From positions 1 through 11,396 of the forward strand of contig JAEHDT010000090.1 of the NCBI GenBank assembly GCA_016880225.1: a stretch of DNA of 11,396 bases, read 5' to 3'. Shown piece after piece: positions 6,003 to 11,396 of the stretch (positions within the stretch are counted from its first letter, which is position 1; the number at the start of each line of letters is the position of its first letter). The DNA is from Gemmatimonadota bacterium. GTDB lineage: Bacteria; Gemmatimonadota; Gemmatimonadetes; Gemmatimonadales; GWC2-71-9. The notes beneath the pieces were generated by a model. The model worked only from the letters and a program-made list of their open reading frames with translations. It ran no database searches and was not told where the DNA came from. The position numbers and the translations under genes are program-made.

Positions 6003-7333
6003 TCGAGCAGCTGCTGGAGCGCGCCCGGATCCGCGCGGACGGCGGGGCCGACGCGCTCTGGCGCCGCGTGGAGCGGACGGCCATCGCGCTCGAGTGGGGC
6101 CGGCTCAAAGCCGCAGGCGTCACGGAGGAGGCGGGCGCCAACCTGCGCGTGCGCCATCGCGGCCGCGTGGGCGTGGCGGGGACGACCGCCGCCGATATCG
6201 CGGCCGACGAGCTGGTCGGACGCGCGCTCGCCTCGGCCGAGTTGGGCGAGGAGCTGCCGCTCGCCTTTCCCGTCCGCGCCGAGCTCCCTCACGTGACGAC
6301 GTTCTTCGATCGCGCGGCCGGCGCTCCCCTGGACGACCTCATCGCCATCGGCCGATCCCTGCTCGCACGACTCGAGCGCGAGGGCTGCCGGGTCAACGTC
6401 GCCGTGGAACGCGAGATCGCCGAGACGCGCGTGGCGAATTCGGCAGGAGCGGCGGGCGAGTACCGCTCCACCGGCGTCGGCGTGAGCGCGGAGGTGTGGC
6501 GCATCGCGGGCGACGACGTGCTCGCCATCGGCGACGTGTTCGAAGGGGCGAACCTGCCGTCGGATGACGAGGTGGAGGCCCTGGCGGCCTCGATCAACCG
6601 GCGGCTGGATCACGCCCTCCGCATCGTCGCGCCGCCCGCGGGCGCGCTGCCGGTGGTGTTCACGCCGGCGGGCCTCTCGGCGCTGATGCTCCCCGTCACG
6701 CAGGCCCTCTCCGGCAAGACCGTGCTGCAGGGCATCTCCCCGCTGGGCGCGAAGGTCGGCGAGCGGGTGTTCGACGCCGGCTTCTCGCTCACCGACGACC
6801 CGCTGTGCGCCGGTCGCGCCGCGTCGCGCCCTTTGGACGACGAATGCGTGCCCTCCCAAACCCTCGTTCTGGTCGAACGCGGCGTCGTTCGACGGTTCAT
6901 CTACGACCTCGAGACCGCGGCCCGGGCCAAGATGCAGAGCACGGGGCACGGAGTCCGGAGCGTGTTCGGGAAACCCGTGCCGGGCTACACGAACATCATT
7001 GTGGGTGCGGGCGGACGACCGACGGGGGGTGGGGGTGGGTCACACGACCTCGGTGGGGGGTTGCTGGGGGATGTAAAGGATGGCCTCCTGGTGGACGACT
7101 TGATCGGCGTGGGGCAGGGGAACGTGATCGGGGGCGCGTTCAGCCATCCCGTCGCCCTCGCCTACCGGATCGAGCGAGGCGAGATCACGGGCCGCGTGAA
7201 AGACGCCGCGGTCGCCGGGAACGCGTACGAGTTGTGGAGGCGGGTCGGGGGATTCGGGAACGACGGGCGCTGGGCCGGATCGCGCTGGGCGCCGTCGGTG
7301 CTGCTCGAGGGCGTGTCGGTCGCGGGTCGCTGA
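5999..7333 (+). CDS. pmbA: PmbA/TldE family protein, partner of TldD
   Basis: The protein is 444 aa from a GTG at 5999, overlapping the tldD stop as GTGA, so the two subunits are translationally coupled. It belongs to the same fold family as TldD but lacks the HExxxH zinc motif; at the corresponding position it reads FTPAGLSALM (221-230). This is the normal state of the TldE half, which shapes the channel without supplying a catalytic metal. Family phrases are visible: GKTVLQGISPLGAKVGERVFD (239-259), DDECVPSQTLVLVERGVVRRFIYDLETA (280-307), DGLLVDDLIGVGQGNVIGGAFS (361-382) and GRVKDAAVAGNAYE (398-411). Between Y330 and D361 a Gly-rich loop (GAGGRPTGGGGGSHDLGGG) is encoded by long runs of G. 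It may lie where other members carry a shorter 'pGd.s..dLl' turn. The C-terminus ends in a short APSVLLEGVSVAG strand typical of the family. It is cytosolic. Confidence 0.92.
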   Translation: MIEQLLERARIRADGGADALWRRVERTAIALEWGRLKAAGVTEEAGANLRVRHRGRVGVAGTTAADIAADELVGRALASAELGEELPLAFPVRAELPHVTTFFDRAAGAPLDDLIAIGRSLLARLEREGCRVNVAVEREIAETRVANSAGAAGEYRSTGVGVSAEVWRIAGDDVLAIGDVFEGANLPSDDEVEALAASINRRLDHALRIVAPPAGALPVVFTPAGLSALMLPVTQALSGKTVLQGISPLGAKVGERVFDAGFSLTDDPLCAGRAASRPLDDECVPSQTLVLVERGVVRRFIYDLETAARAKMQSTGHGVRSVFGKPVPGYTNIIVGAGGRPTGGGGGSHDLGGGLLGDVKDGLLVDDLIGVGQGNVIGGAFSHPVALAYRIERGEITGRVKDAAVAGNAYELWRRVGGFGNDGRWAGSRWAPSVLLEGVSVAGR

Positions 7334-7376
7334 CGTCTCCCGGCGACGTCGTCGCGTGACGCCACTCGACGTCGTC
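7332..7376. terminator. Inverted-repeat region between two convergent operons, candidate bidirectional terminator
   Basis: The 41-bp gap between two stop codons holds GACGTC palindromes at 7332-7337, 7345-7350 and 7368-7373. CGACGTCG at 7344-7351 can pair with CGACGTCG at 7367-7374, giving an 8-bp stem around a 15-nt loop that itself contains GCGTGACGC. The stem would form in either RNA. There is no T-tract on either side, so it is not a classical intrinsic terminator. Confidence 0.3.
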
Positions 7377-7803
7377 AGTATTCAAGCACTCCCGTCTGCG
7401 CGATCATCTTCCACTGCGTCCCTACCTGCGTGTAGATCTTGCAGGTCCGCCCCTTCCAGTTCTGCTCCGCGCCCGTCCGCTTGTGCCGCCACAGCGTGTC
7501 GATGTCCACTACGGCGAACGCTCCATCGCCTTGCTCGGACACGACGATCTTCTTGATCTCGCGCCTGTTGTGGACCAGGGTGTGAGTGTCGAACAGCTCC
7601 TGCCACCCGTGCGTCCAGCGTTCGGCGTCGAACCGGCCCCATACCATCACCCACGTCGTGGGATCGTGCGACTGCGGCGTGGGCGGCCAGGGCCAGACCA
7701 TCGCGGGGTGGAAACACGAGACCAGCAGCGTGGCGTCCTGGGTGTCCCAGGCGCGGGTCTCGCGGTCGACGATCTCGCGGATCTTCTGCTCGATCTGGGT
7801 CAC
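7375..7803 (-). CDS. SnoaL/NTF2-like (DUF4440-type) small protein
   Basis: From a GTG at 7803 the protein is 142 aa. The frame is open further upstream, but that part runs antisense-like through the V4R gene and the heptamer repeat, and the recognisable fold begins exactly with TQIEQKIREIVDRETRAWDTQD. Layout follows the NTF2/SnoaL cone: an N-terminal helix 2-25 with RAWDTQDATLLVSCFHP leading into the first strand, then FDAERWTHGWQELFDTH (58-74), and strands KIVVSEQGDGAFAVVDIDTLWR (85-106) and CKIYTQVGTQWKMIAQTGVLEY (121-142). This fold is used by polyketide cyclases, isomerases and many uncharacterised ketosteroid-isomerase-like proteins; no active-site set can be assigned here. It follows the V4R gene by 35 nt and is the last gene of the GAF-ligA-V4R operon. 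No signal peptide is present. The fold is fairly sure, the function unknown. Confidence 0.8.
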   Translation of the reverse strand: MTQIEQKIREIVDRETRAWDTQDATLLVSCFHPAMVWPWPPTPQSHDPTTWVMVWGRFDAERWTHGWQELFDTHTLVHNRREIKKIVVSEQGDGAFAVVDIDTLWRHKRTGAEQNWKGRTCKIYTQVGTQWKMIAQTGVLEY

Positions 7804-7804
7804 C

Positions 7805-7840
7805 TGATGGGTGATGACTGATGACTGGCGCCTGACGACT
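7805..7840. repeat. Imperfect tandem heptamer repeat, five units
   Basis: On the plus strand TGATGGG, TGATGAC, TGATGAC, TGGCGCC and TGACGAC follow without gaps from 7805 to 7839, with a further T at 7840. Two units are identical and the others differ at 1-3 positions. The array fills the whole gap between the V4R stop (7839-7841) and the GTG of the SnoaL-like gene (7803). Confidence 0.6.
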
Positions 7841-8399
7841 ACTCCGCTCCGAGCGCCTGCTCGTACCCCGTCCCCTGCGTCATCTGCTCGTACACGGCGT
7901 TCAGCGTGTCGGGCGAGGCGGAGAGAAACCGGCAGCGCGCGTCGTTCTTCGAGCGGCACTCCACCTCCATGACGGAAACCGGCTCGCCCGAGAGGCGACC
8001 CAGGAAATCCGCGAGCATGCCCGACGAAAAGAAGCACATGGGCGCGTCGGCGCTGCCGGGATCGGCTTCCGCCCAGTCGCTCGAGTCGACGACCAGGGCC
8101 GCGTTGCCGAGCGGCGCGACGCTGACCGCGCCCCAGCCGGCGTGTTGGAAGAAGGCCGACAGGACGTCGTTCAGACGGCCGGCGTCGAGCTCGTCGGGCC
8201 GGGCGACGCCCGTCTCACCGGGGAGCCAGGCGCAGAACGCCCGGTACACCCCCTCGCCGGCGGCAAAGCCGGTCTCCTGGAGGATGGAGAGCGCCGCGTC
8301 GGGTGCGTCGCGCAGCAGAATGGTGTGGAGCTGGTGCAGCGCGCCGCGGCCGATGGTGAGGCCGTCGGCCGCGGCGGAGGCGGAGCCGGGCGCGGTCAT
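7839..8399 (-). CDS. V4R-domain protein (4-vinyl reductase-type small-molecule-binding domain)
   Basis: The protein is 186 aa from the ATG at 8399. A TTG at 8411 would add four residues and start 1 nt after the ligA stop. The C-terminal half is a V4R domain, the ligand-binding fold first seen in bacteriochlorophyll 4-vinyl reductase and in the sensor part of XylR/PoxR-type regulators. GWGAVSVAPLGNAALVVDSSDWAE (88-111) is followed by APMCFFSSGMLADFLGRLSGEPVSVMEVECRSKNDARCRF (119-158), with the family cysteines C148 and C156 and a further C122. The N-terminal half (13-60) is helical. There is no DNA-binding, kinase or other output domain, so it is a single-domain sensor or carrier. It sits directly downstream of ligA and is probably co-transcribed. 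The ligand is unknown; stand-alone V4R proteins are known, and a pigment-biosynthesis role is not implied. Confidence 0.85.
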   Translation of the reverse strand: MTAPGSASAAADGLTIGRGALHQLHTILLRDAPDAALSILQETGFAAGEGVYRAFCAWLPGETGVARPDELDAGRLNDVLSAFFQHAGWGAVSVAPLGNAALVVDSSDWAEADPGSADAPMCFFSSGMLADFLGRLSGEPVSVMEVECRSKNDARCRFLSASPDTLNAVYEQMTQGTGYEQALGAE

Positions 8400-8412
8400 A
8401 TCGGACGCCAAC

Positions 8413-10434
8413 TTAGGGTTTGGCGCGTGCGCGGCGCAAGAGTTCGGCTTCGTCGATGATCGCGACGCCGAGCGCCTTCGCCCGTTCGAGCTTCGAGCCC
8501 GCGTCCGCGCCCACGACCAGCGCCGTGGTCTTCTTCGAGACGCTGTCGGCGACGTGGCCCCCGGCGGCCTCGATCAGCTCGATGGCCTTGGCGCGTGACA
8601 GCGACGGCAGCGTCCCCGTCACCACGTACACGTGCCCGGCGAGCGGACCCTTTCCGTCGGCCGCGGCCGGCTCCTTCAGGTTCAGTCCGAGCTTCTCCAG
8701 GCGCTCGAGCAGCTTGCGGTTCTTGGCTTCGTCGAAGAATCCCGCGACGGCTTCGGCGATCGCCTCGCCGACGCCCCGGACGGCGTTGATCTCGTCGACC
8801 GAGGCGTTGCGCAGTGCCTTCATGGTTCCGAATTGGCGCGCCAGGAGCTTCGCCCCCTGCGCCCCCACGTGGCGGATGCCCAGCGCGTACAGCAGCGTGG
8901 AGAGCGGCTGCTGCTTGGACGCCTGGATGGCATCGACGAGCTGGTGCGCCGACTTCTCCGCAAAGCCTTCGAGCGTGAGCAGCTGCATCGGCGTCAGCTG
9001 GTACAAATCGGCGACGTCTTTCACGAGCTTGGCGTCGAGCAGCGCGCGCACCCGCTCGTAGCCCAGACCGCGGATGTCCATCGCGCCGCGCGACGCGAAG
9101 TGCACGATGCTCTCGAACACCCGCCCGGGGCACGAGACGTTGGAGCAGTACGCCATGACCTCGTCGGACGGGTACTCGACTTTCGAGCCGCACACGGGGC
9201 AACGCTCGGGCCGTTTGAACTTGCGCTCCTTCCCGGTGCGGCGCTCCCGCACGGGACCGAGCACCTGGGGGATCACCTCGCCGGCGCGGGTCACCTCGAC
9301 CCAGTCGCCCTCGCGGATGTCCTTGGCGTCGATCAGATCGAAGTTATGGAGCGTCGCGGTCGACACGGTCACGCCCCCGATCTCCACCGGCTCCAGCACA
9401 GCGTAGGGGTTGAGCGCCCCGGTGCGCCCCACGTTGATCTTGATCTCCTTCAGGCGGGTGATCTGCACCTCGGGCGCGAACTTGCGCGCCACCGCCCAGC
9501 GCGGCTCGCGGTCGCCCACCGTGCCGAGCTCGGCGTGCAGTCGCAGCGGATTCACCTTCACCACGACGCCGTCGGCGCCGTAGTCCAGCGTCCCCAGCCG
9601 CGCCTCGAGCTGCGCGATCTCATGGTGCGCCTGCGCCAGGTCGCGCACGAGTGTGTGGTTCGGCTCGACGGGGAAGCCCCACGCCGCGAGCTGTCGCAGC
9701 AACTCGTGCTGGGTGTCGACGGGGAGCTTCTGGCCGGGGGCCTCGACGTGGAAGCAGAAGATGCGGAGGCCCCGGCGGCGCGTGATCTTGGGGTCGAGCT
9801 GGCGCAGCGATCCGGCGGCCGCGTTGCGCGGATTCGCGAAGGTGGGCTCGCCGGCGCGCTCGCGCTCGGCGTTGAGCTCGGCGAAGCGCGACTTCGAGAG
9901 GTACACTTCGCCGCGCACCTCCATCCGCTTGGGCCACGCCTTGCCCGCGAGCCGCAGCGGCATGTCCCGCACCGTGCGCAGGTTGGCGCTCACGTCCTCG
10001 CCCTCGATGCCATTGCCCCGGGTCGCGCCGGTGACGAGCACGCCGTCCTCGTAGGTGAGGCTCACCGCGGCGCCGTCGATCTTCACCTCGAGGGTGTACC
10101 CTGCGCCCTTCACCTCCTGGAGCAGGCGGGCGTTGCGCTCCTCCCACTCCACGAGCTCGGCCTCGGTGAAGGCGTTGGCGAGCGAAAGCATCGGCACCAG
10201 GTGGCGGTGCTTGCGGAACTTCTCCGCTGGCTCGGCGCCGATGCGGAGGGTGGGGCTGTCGGGGGCGCGGAGCTCCGGATGCGCGGCCTCGAGCTCCTGC
10301 AGCTCCCGGAACAGGCGGTCGTATTCGGCGTCCGATATCTCTGGCTTATCGAGGACGTAGTAGGCGTGGTTGGCACGCTCGACCAGCCGCCGCAGCTCGG
10401 CCGCCCGTGCGGCGGGGCGCGCCCCTCCCTTCAC
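8413..10434 (-). CDS. ligA: NAD+-dependent DNA ligase LigA
   Basis: The protein is 673 aa from a GTG at 10434, almost the E. coli length of 671. It seals nicks in duplex DNA during replication and repair, using NAD+. Domains run in the standard order. The Ia domain has HAYYVLD (23-29) and the D35-Y38-D39 region, which bind the NMN half. The adenylation domain has the nucleophile K118 in VKIDG, then RGEVYL (174-179), NPRNAAAGSLRQ (201-212) and DGVVVKVN (288-295). The OB fold contains NVGRTGALNPYAVLEPV (334-350). The four-cysteine zinc finger uses C412, C415, C430 and C435. Helix-hairpin-helix repeats span about 445-575 and the C-terminal BRCT about 594-673. All parts look intact. The frame continues upstream of 10434, but that segment is Arg/Ala-rich shadow over the GAF gene. 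The start overlaps the GAF stop as GTGA. Confidence 0.98.
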   Translation of the reverse strand: MKGGARPAARAAELRRLVERANHAYYVLDKPEISDAEYDRLFRELQELEAAHPELRAPDSPTLRIGAEPAEKFRKHRHLVPMLSLANAFTEAELVEWEERNARLLQEVKGAGYTLEVKIDGAAVSLTYEDGVLVTGATRGNGIEGEDVSANLRTVRDMPLRLAGKAWPKRMEVRGEVYLSKSRFAELNAERERAGEPTFANPRNAAAGSLRQLDPKITRRRGLRIFCFHVEAPGQKLPVDTQHELLRQLAAWGFPVEPNHTLVRDLAQAHHEIAQLEARLGTLDYGADGVVVKVNPLRLHAELGTVGDREPRWAVARKFAPEVQITRLKEIKINVGRTGALNPYAVLEPVEIGGVTVSTATLHNFDLIDAKDIREGDWVEVTRAGEVIPQVLGPVRERRTGKERKFKRPERCPVCGSKVEYPSDEVMAYCSNVSCPGRVFESIVHFASRGAMDIRGLGYERVRALLDAKLVKDVADLYQLTPMQLLTLEGFAEKSAHQLVDAIQASKQQPLSTLLYALGIRHVGAQGAKLLARQFGTMKALRNASVDEINAVRGVGEAIAEAVAGFFDEAKNRKLLERLEKLGLNLKEPAAADGKGPLAGHVYVVTGTLPSLSRAKAIELIEAAGGHVADSVSKKTTALVVGADAGSKLERAKALGVAIIDEAELLRRARAKP

Positions 10435-11195
10435 CGACCCTTGGCTTCCTCTTGGATGACCGCCATCGCCACGCCCACCAGGCGGTCGAGCTCCTCGGCG
10501 CTGGCGCGCGGCAGCAGACCTTCGGCCCAGGCCCCCTCGCGCTCGCCGAAGGCGGCGAGCAGGCGTCGCAAGAACGAGAGTAGCGCGACGCGCTCGAGCT
10601 CCATCCGGCGCATGGTCTCGCCGGTCTCGTGCTGGCGCTGCGCCAGGCGCTCGTAGCGATGGGCGTTGCGCAGCGCCTGCGCGGTCAGGGCCGCGACGAC
10701 CTGCACGAATCGCACGTCCTCGTCGGAGAACGTCGGGCCGTCGCGGAAGGTGCGCAGGAAAATCGCCCCGATCGCGACGCCGCGCCACGTGATCGGCACC
10801 ACCGTGATGGACTTCACGCGGCGGGTGATCATTTCGCCCTTCACGTGCTTCAAGCTGGGGTCGGTCGCGGCATCGGGGATGAACACGGTTTCGCCGCTGA
10901 CCATGGCGCGCTTGAGCTCGGGATAGCGCTCGAGGTCCACCACGTAGTTGCGAATCGTGGGATCTTCGTAGGACGCGACGAGGCGGACCGAGCGGCCGCC
11001 GCGCTCCGCGAGAAAGATCGAGCAGCGGTCCAGCCCGAAGGCTTCCCCCAGCTTGCGCGCGATGGCCTGCAGGATGTCGATGAAATGGAGCGAGGTGGAG
11101 ACTTCCTTGAGGATCTCGATCACGGCGAGCAGGTGCTTGCGCTCGCGCTCGAGCTCGGCCACCCGAGCCGCGAGGCTCTCCGCGGTGGAAGTCAT
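10431..11195 (-). CDS. GAF-domain protein with coiled-coil flanks
   Basis: The protein is 254 aa from the ATG at 11195 (MTSTAESLAARVAELERE). The frame stays open to 11282, but those 29 extra codons cross the intergenic promoter region and are low-complexity, so the ATG is preferred. Residues 5-35 form a heptad-rich helix. A GAF domain covers about 36-178: DILQAIARKLGEAFGLDRCSIFLAE (40-64), the turn SGETVFIPDAATDPSLKH (100-117), SITVVPITWRGVAIGAIFLR (129-148) and FSDEDVRFVQVVAALTAQALRNAHRYE (156-182). A second helical stretch follows (183-215) and a short C-terminal segment. GAF domains bind small ligands such as cyclic nucleotides, tetrapyrroles or haem, or act in dimerisation. C58 is present, but I cannot assign a chromophore cysteine. 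There is no kinase, cyclase, GGDEF or DNA-binding domain, so this looks like a stand-alone sensor or adaptor. It is the first gene of the operon leading into ligA, overlapping it by 4 nt. Confidence 0.9.
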   Translation of the reverse strand: MTSTAESLAARVAELERERKHLLAVIEILKEVSTSLHFIDILQAIARKLGEAFGLDRCSIFLAERGGRSVRLVASYEDPTIRNYVVDLERYPELKRAMVSGETVFIPDAATDPSLKHVKGEMITRRVKSITVVPITWRGVAIGAIFLRTFRDGPTFSDEDVRFVQVVAALTAQALRNAHRYERLAQRQHETGETMRRMELERVALLSFLRRLLAAFGEREGAWAEGLLPRASAEELDRLVGVAMAVIQEEAKGR

Positions 11196-11200
11196 GGCAT

Positions 11201-11230
11201 AGTTTGCGCCCCCCGCGGAGGCTGCGTCAA
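11201..11230 (-). promoter_or_regulatory. Candidate promoter of the GAF-ligA-V4R-SnoaL operon
   Basis: On the minus strand, TTGACG (11230-11225) matches the -35 consensus at 5 of 6 positions. CAAACT (11206-11201) lies 18 nt further on and matches the -10 at 3 of 6. The GAF ATG at 11195 is only 5 nt past the -10-like hexamer, again with no Shine-Dalgarno sequence. Confidence 0.4.
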
Positions 11231-11231
11231 G

Positions 11232-11260
11232 TTGCCGCGCCCGCACGCGCGCGGTAGCTT
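11232..11260 (+). promoter_or_regulatory. Candidate promoter of the secreted-protein gene
   Basis: TTGCCG (11232-11237), a 17-nt spacer and TAGCTT (11255-11260) lie 8 nt before the ATG at 11269. The -10-like hexamer and its distance to the ATG are identical to those before the phosphoribosyltransferase gene. The element overlaps the divergent GAF promoter region. Confidence 0.45.
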
Positions 11261-11268
11261 CGGAGCCC

Positions 11269-11396
11269 ATGCGATCGGCCATTCTCGTCCTGTGCGCGAC
11301 GGCGCTCGCCGGCGGCGCCGGCGCTCAAGGTCGTGCGGCGCCCGCCGCGCCGATCGGCGCGTGGACGCCCGTCCCCGAGCTCCCCGGGATGGGGCG
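11269..11396 (+). CDS. N-terminal fragment of a secreted protein
   Basis: Forty-two codons are visible before the window ends. They begin MRSAILVLCATALAGGAGAQ, a typical Sec signal peptide: a short positively charged n-region (R2), hydrophobic core 4-14 and a probable signal peptidase I site after AGA (about residue 19) before QGRAAPAAPIG. The mature part starts Pro/Ala-rich (GAWTPVPELPGMG). No family can be recognised from this much. The gene is divergent from the GAF operon, with 73 nt between the two ATGs, and shares the start-proximal TAGCTT promoter-like motif with the phosphoribosyltransferase gene. Confidence 0.65.
   Translation, partial: MRSAILVLCATALAGGAGAQGRAAPAAPIGAWTPVPELPGMG

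Noticed and set aside
7839..8399. V4R protein as evidence for bacteriochlorophyll synthesis
   Set aside because: The V4R domain occurs widely as a ligand-binding module, and no photosynthesis gene is present in the window.
8399..8418. Possible -10 hexamer TAAGTT just upstream of the V4R start
   Set aside because: It contains the ligA stop codon, is 10 nt from the ATG and has no good -35. Co-transcription with ligA explains the arrangement better.
8632..10656. 674-codon plus-strand open frame antisense to ligA
   Set aside because: LigA is unmistakable on the other strand over the full length. The antisense product is a composition-driven shadow with no recognisable domain.
10435..10788. Upstream extension of the ligA frame
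   Set aside because: It overlaps the GAF gene in another frame and is Arg/Ala/Gly-rich. The GTG at 10434 gives the normal LigA length and N-terminus.
1..11396. CRISPR arrays, tRNA/rRNA genes, insertion sequences, prophage, toxin-antitoxin or defence genes
   Set aside because: No spaced repeat array, cloverleaf-like sequence, transposase motif or defence-family protein was seen on either strand. The TldD/TldE pair alone is housekeeping and does not define a RiPP cluster without a precursor peptide or modification enzymes.

Overview
The window is very GC-rich and fully packed with genes; no stretch over 300 bases lacks one. Several traits point to a soil or sediment bacterium, most likely Gemmatimonadota. 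These are an Asp/Thr-rich Ig-like lipoprotein, a stand-alone V4R-domain protein, a stand-alone GAF protein, Trm112-type zinc ribbons, frequent GTG/TTG starts and near-leaderless gene starts. This assignment is inference from gene content and style; no rRNA or other phylogenetic marker was examined.

Layout. (1) Positions 1-997, plus strand: the C-terminal end of a probable M23-type peptidase with a carboxypeptidase-regulatory-like tail. It overlaps by 11 nt a small protein with a Trm112-like zinc ribbon followed by what looks like an eroded methyltransferase fold. (2) Positions 998-4016, minus strand: an operon of TPR protein, Ig-like lipoprotein and long-chain acyl-CoA synthetase, joined by 4-nt or similar stop/start overlaps. 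Its last stop codon abuts that of the Trm112-like gene. (3) Positions 4069-7333, plus strand: a divergent operon of purine-type phosphoribosyltransferase, TldD and PmbA/TldE, again joined by TTGA and GTGA overlaps. (4) Positions 7375-11195, minus strand: an operon of GAF protein, NAD+-dependent DNA ligase LigA, V4R-domain protein and SnoaL/NTF2-like protein. (5) Positions 11269-11396, plus strand: the first 42 codons of a secreted protein, cut by the window end.

The two divergent intergenic gaps, 4017-4068 and 11196-11268, each carry candidate back-to-back promoters. In all four the -10-like hexamer lies only 5-8 nt from the start codon, which suggests leaderless transcripts. Two of them share the same arrangement: TTGC(C/G)G, 17-18 nt, TAGCTT, 8 nt, ATG.

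Functionally the window is mostly housekeeping: DNA ligation, fatty-acid activation, purine salvage and TldD/TldE proteolysis. Small sensory or scaffold proteins (GAF, V4R, TPR) are co-transcribed with these enzymes. I found no CRISPR array, tRNA, rRNA, insertion sequence, prophage or recognisable defence system. The points most worth following are the degenerate methyltransferase-like protein, the shared start-proximal promoter motif, the CTG-start candidate of the lipoprotein, the heptamer repeat between the V4R and SnoaL genes, and the G-run-rich stretch inside the tldE-like gene.
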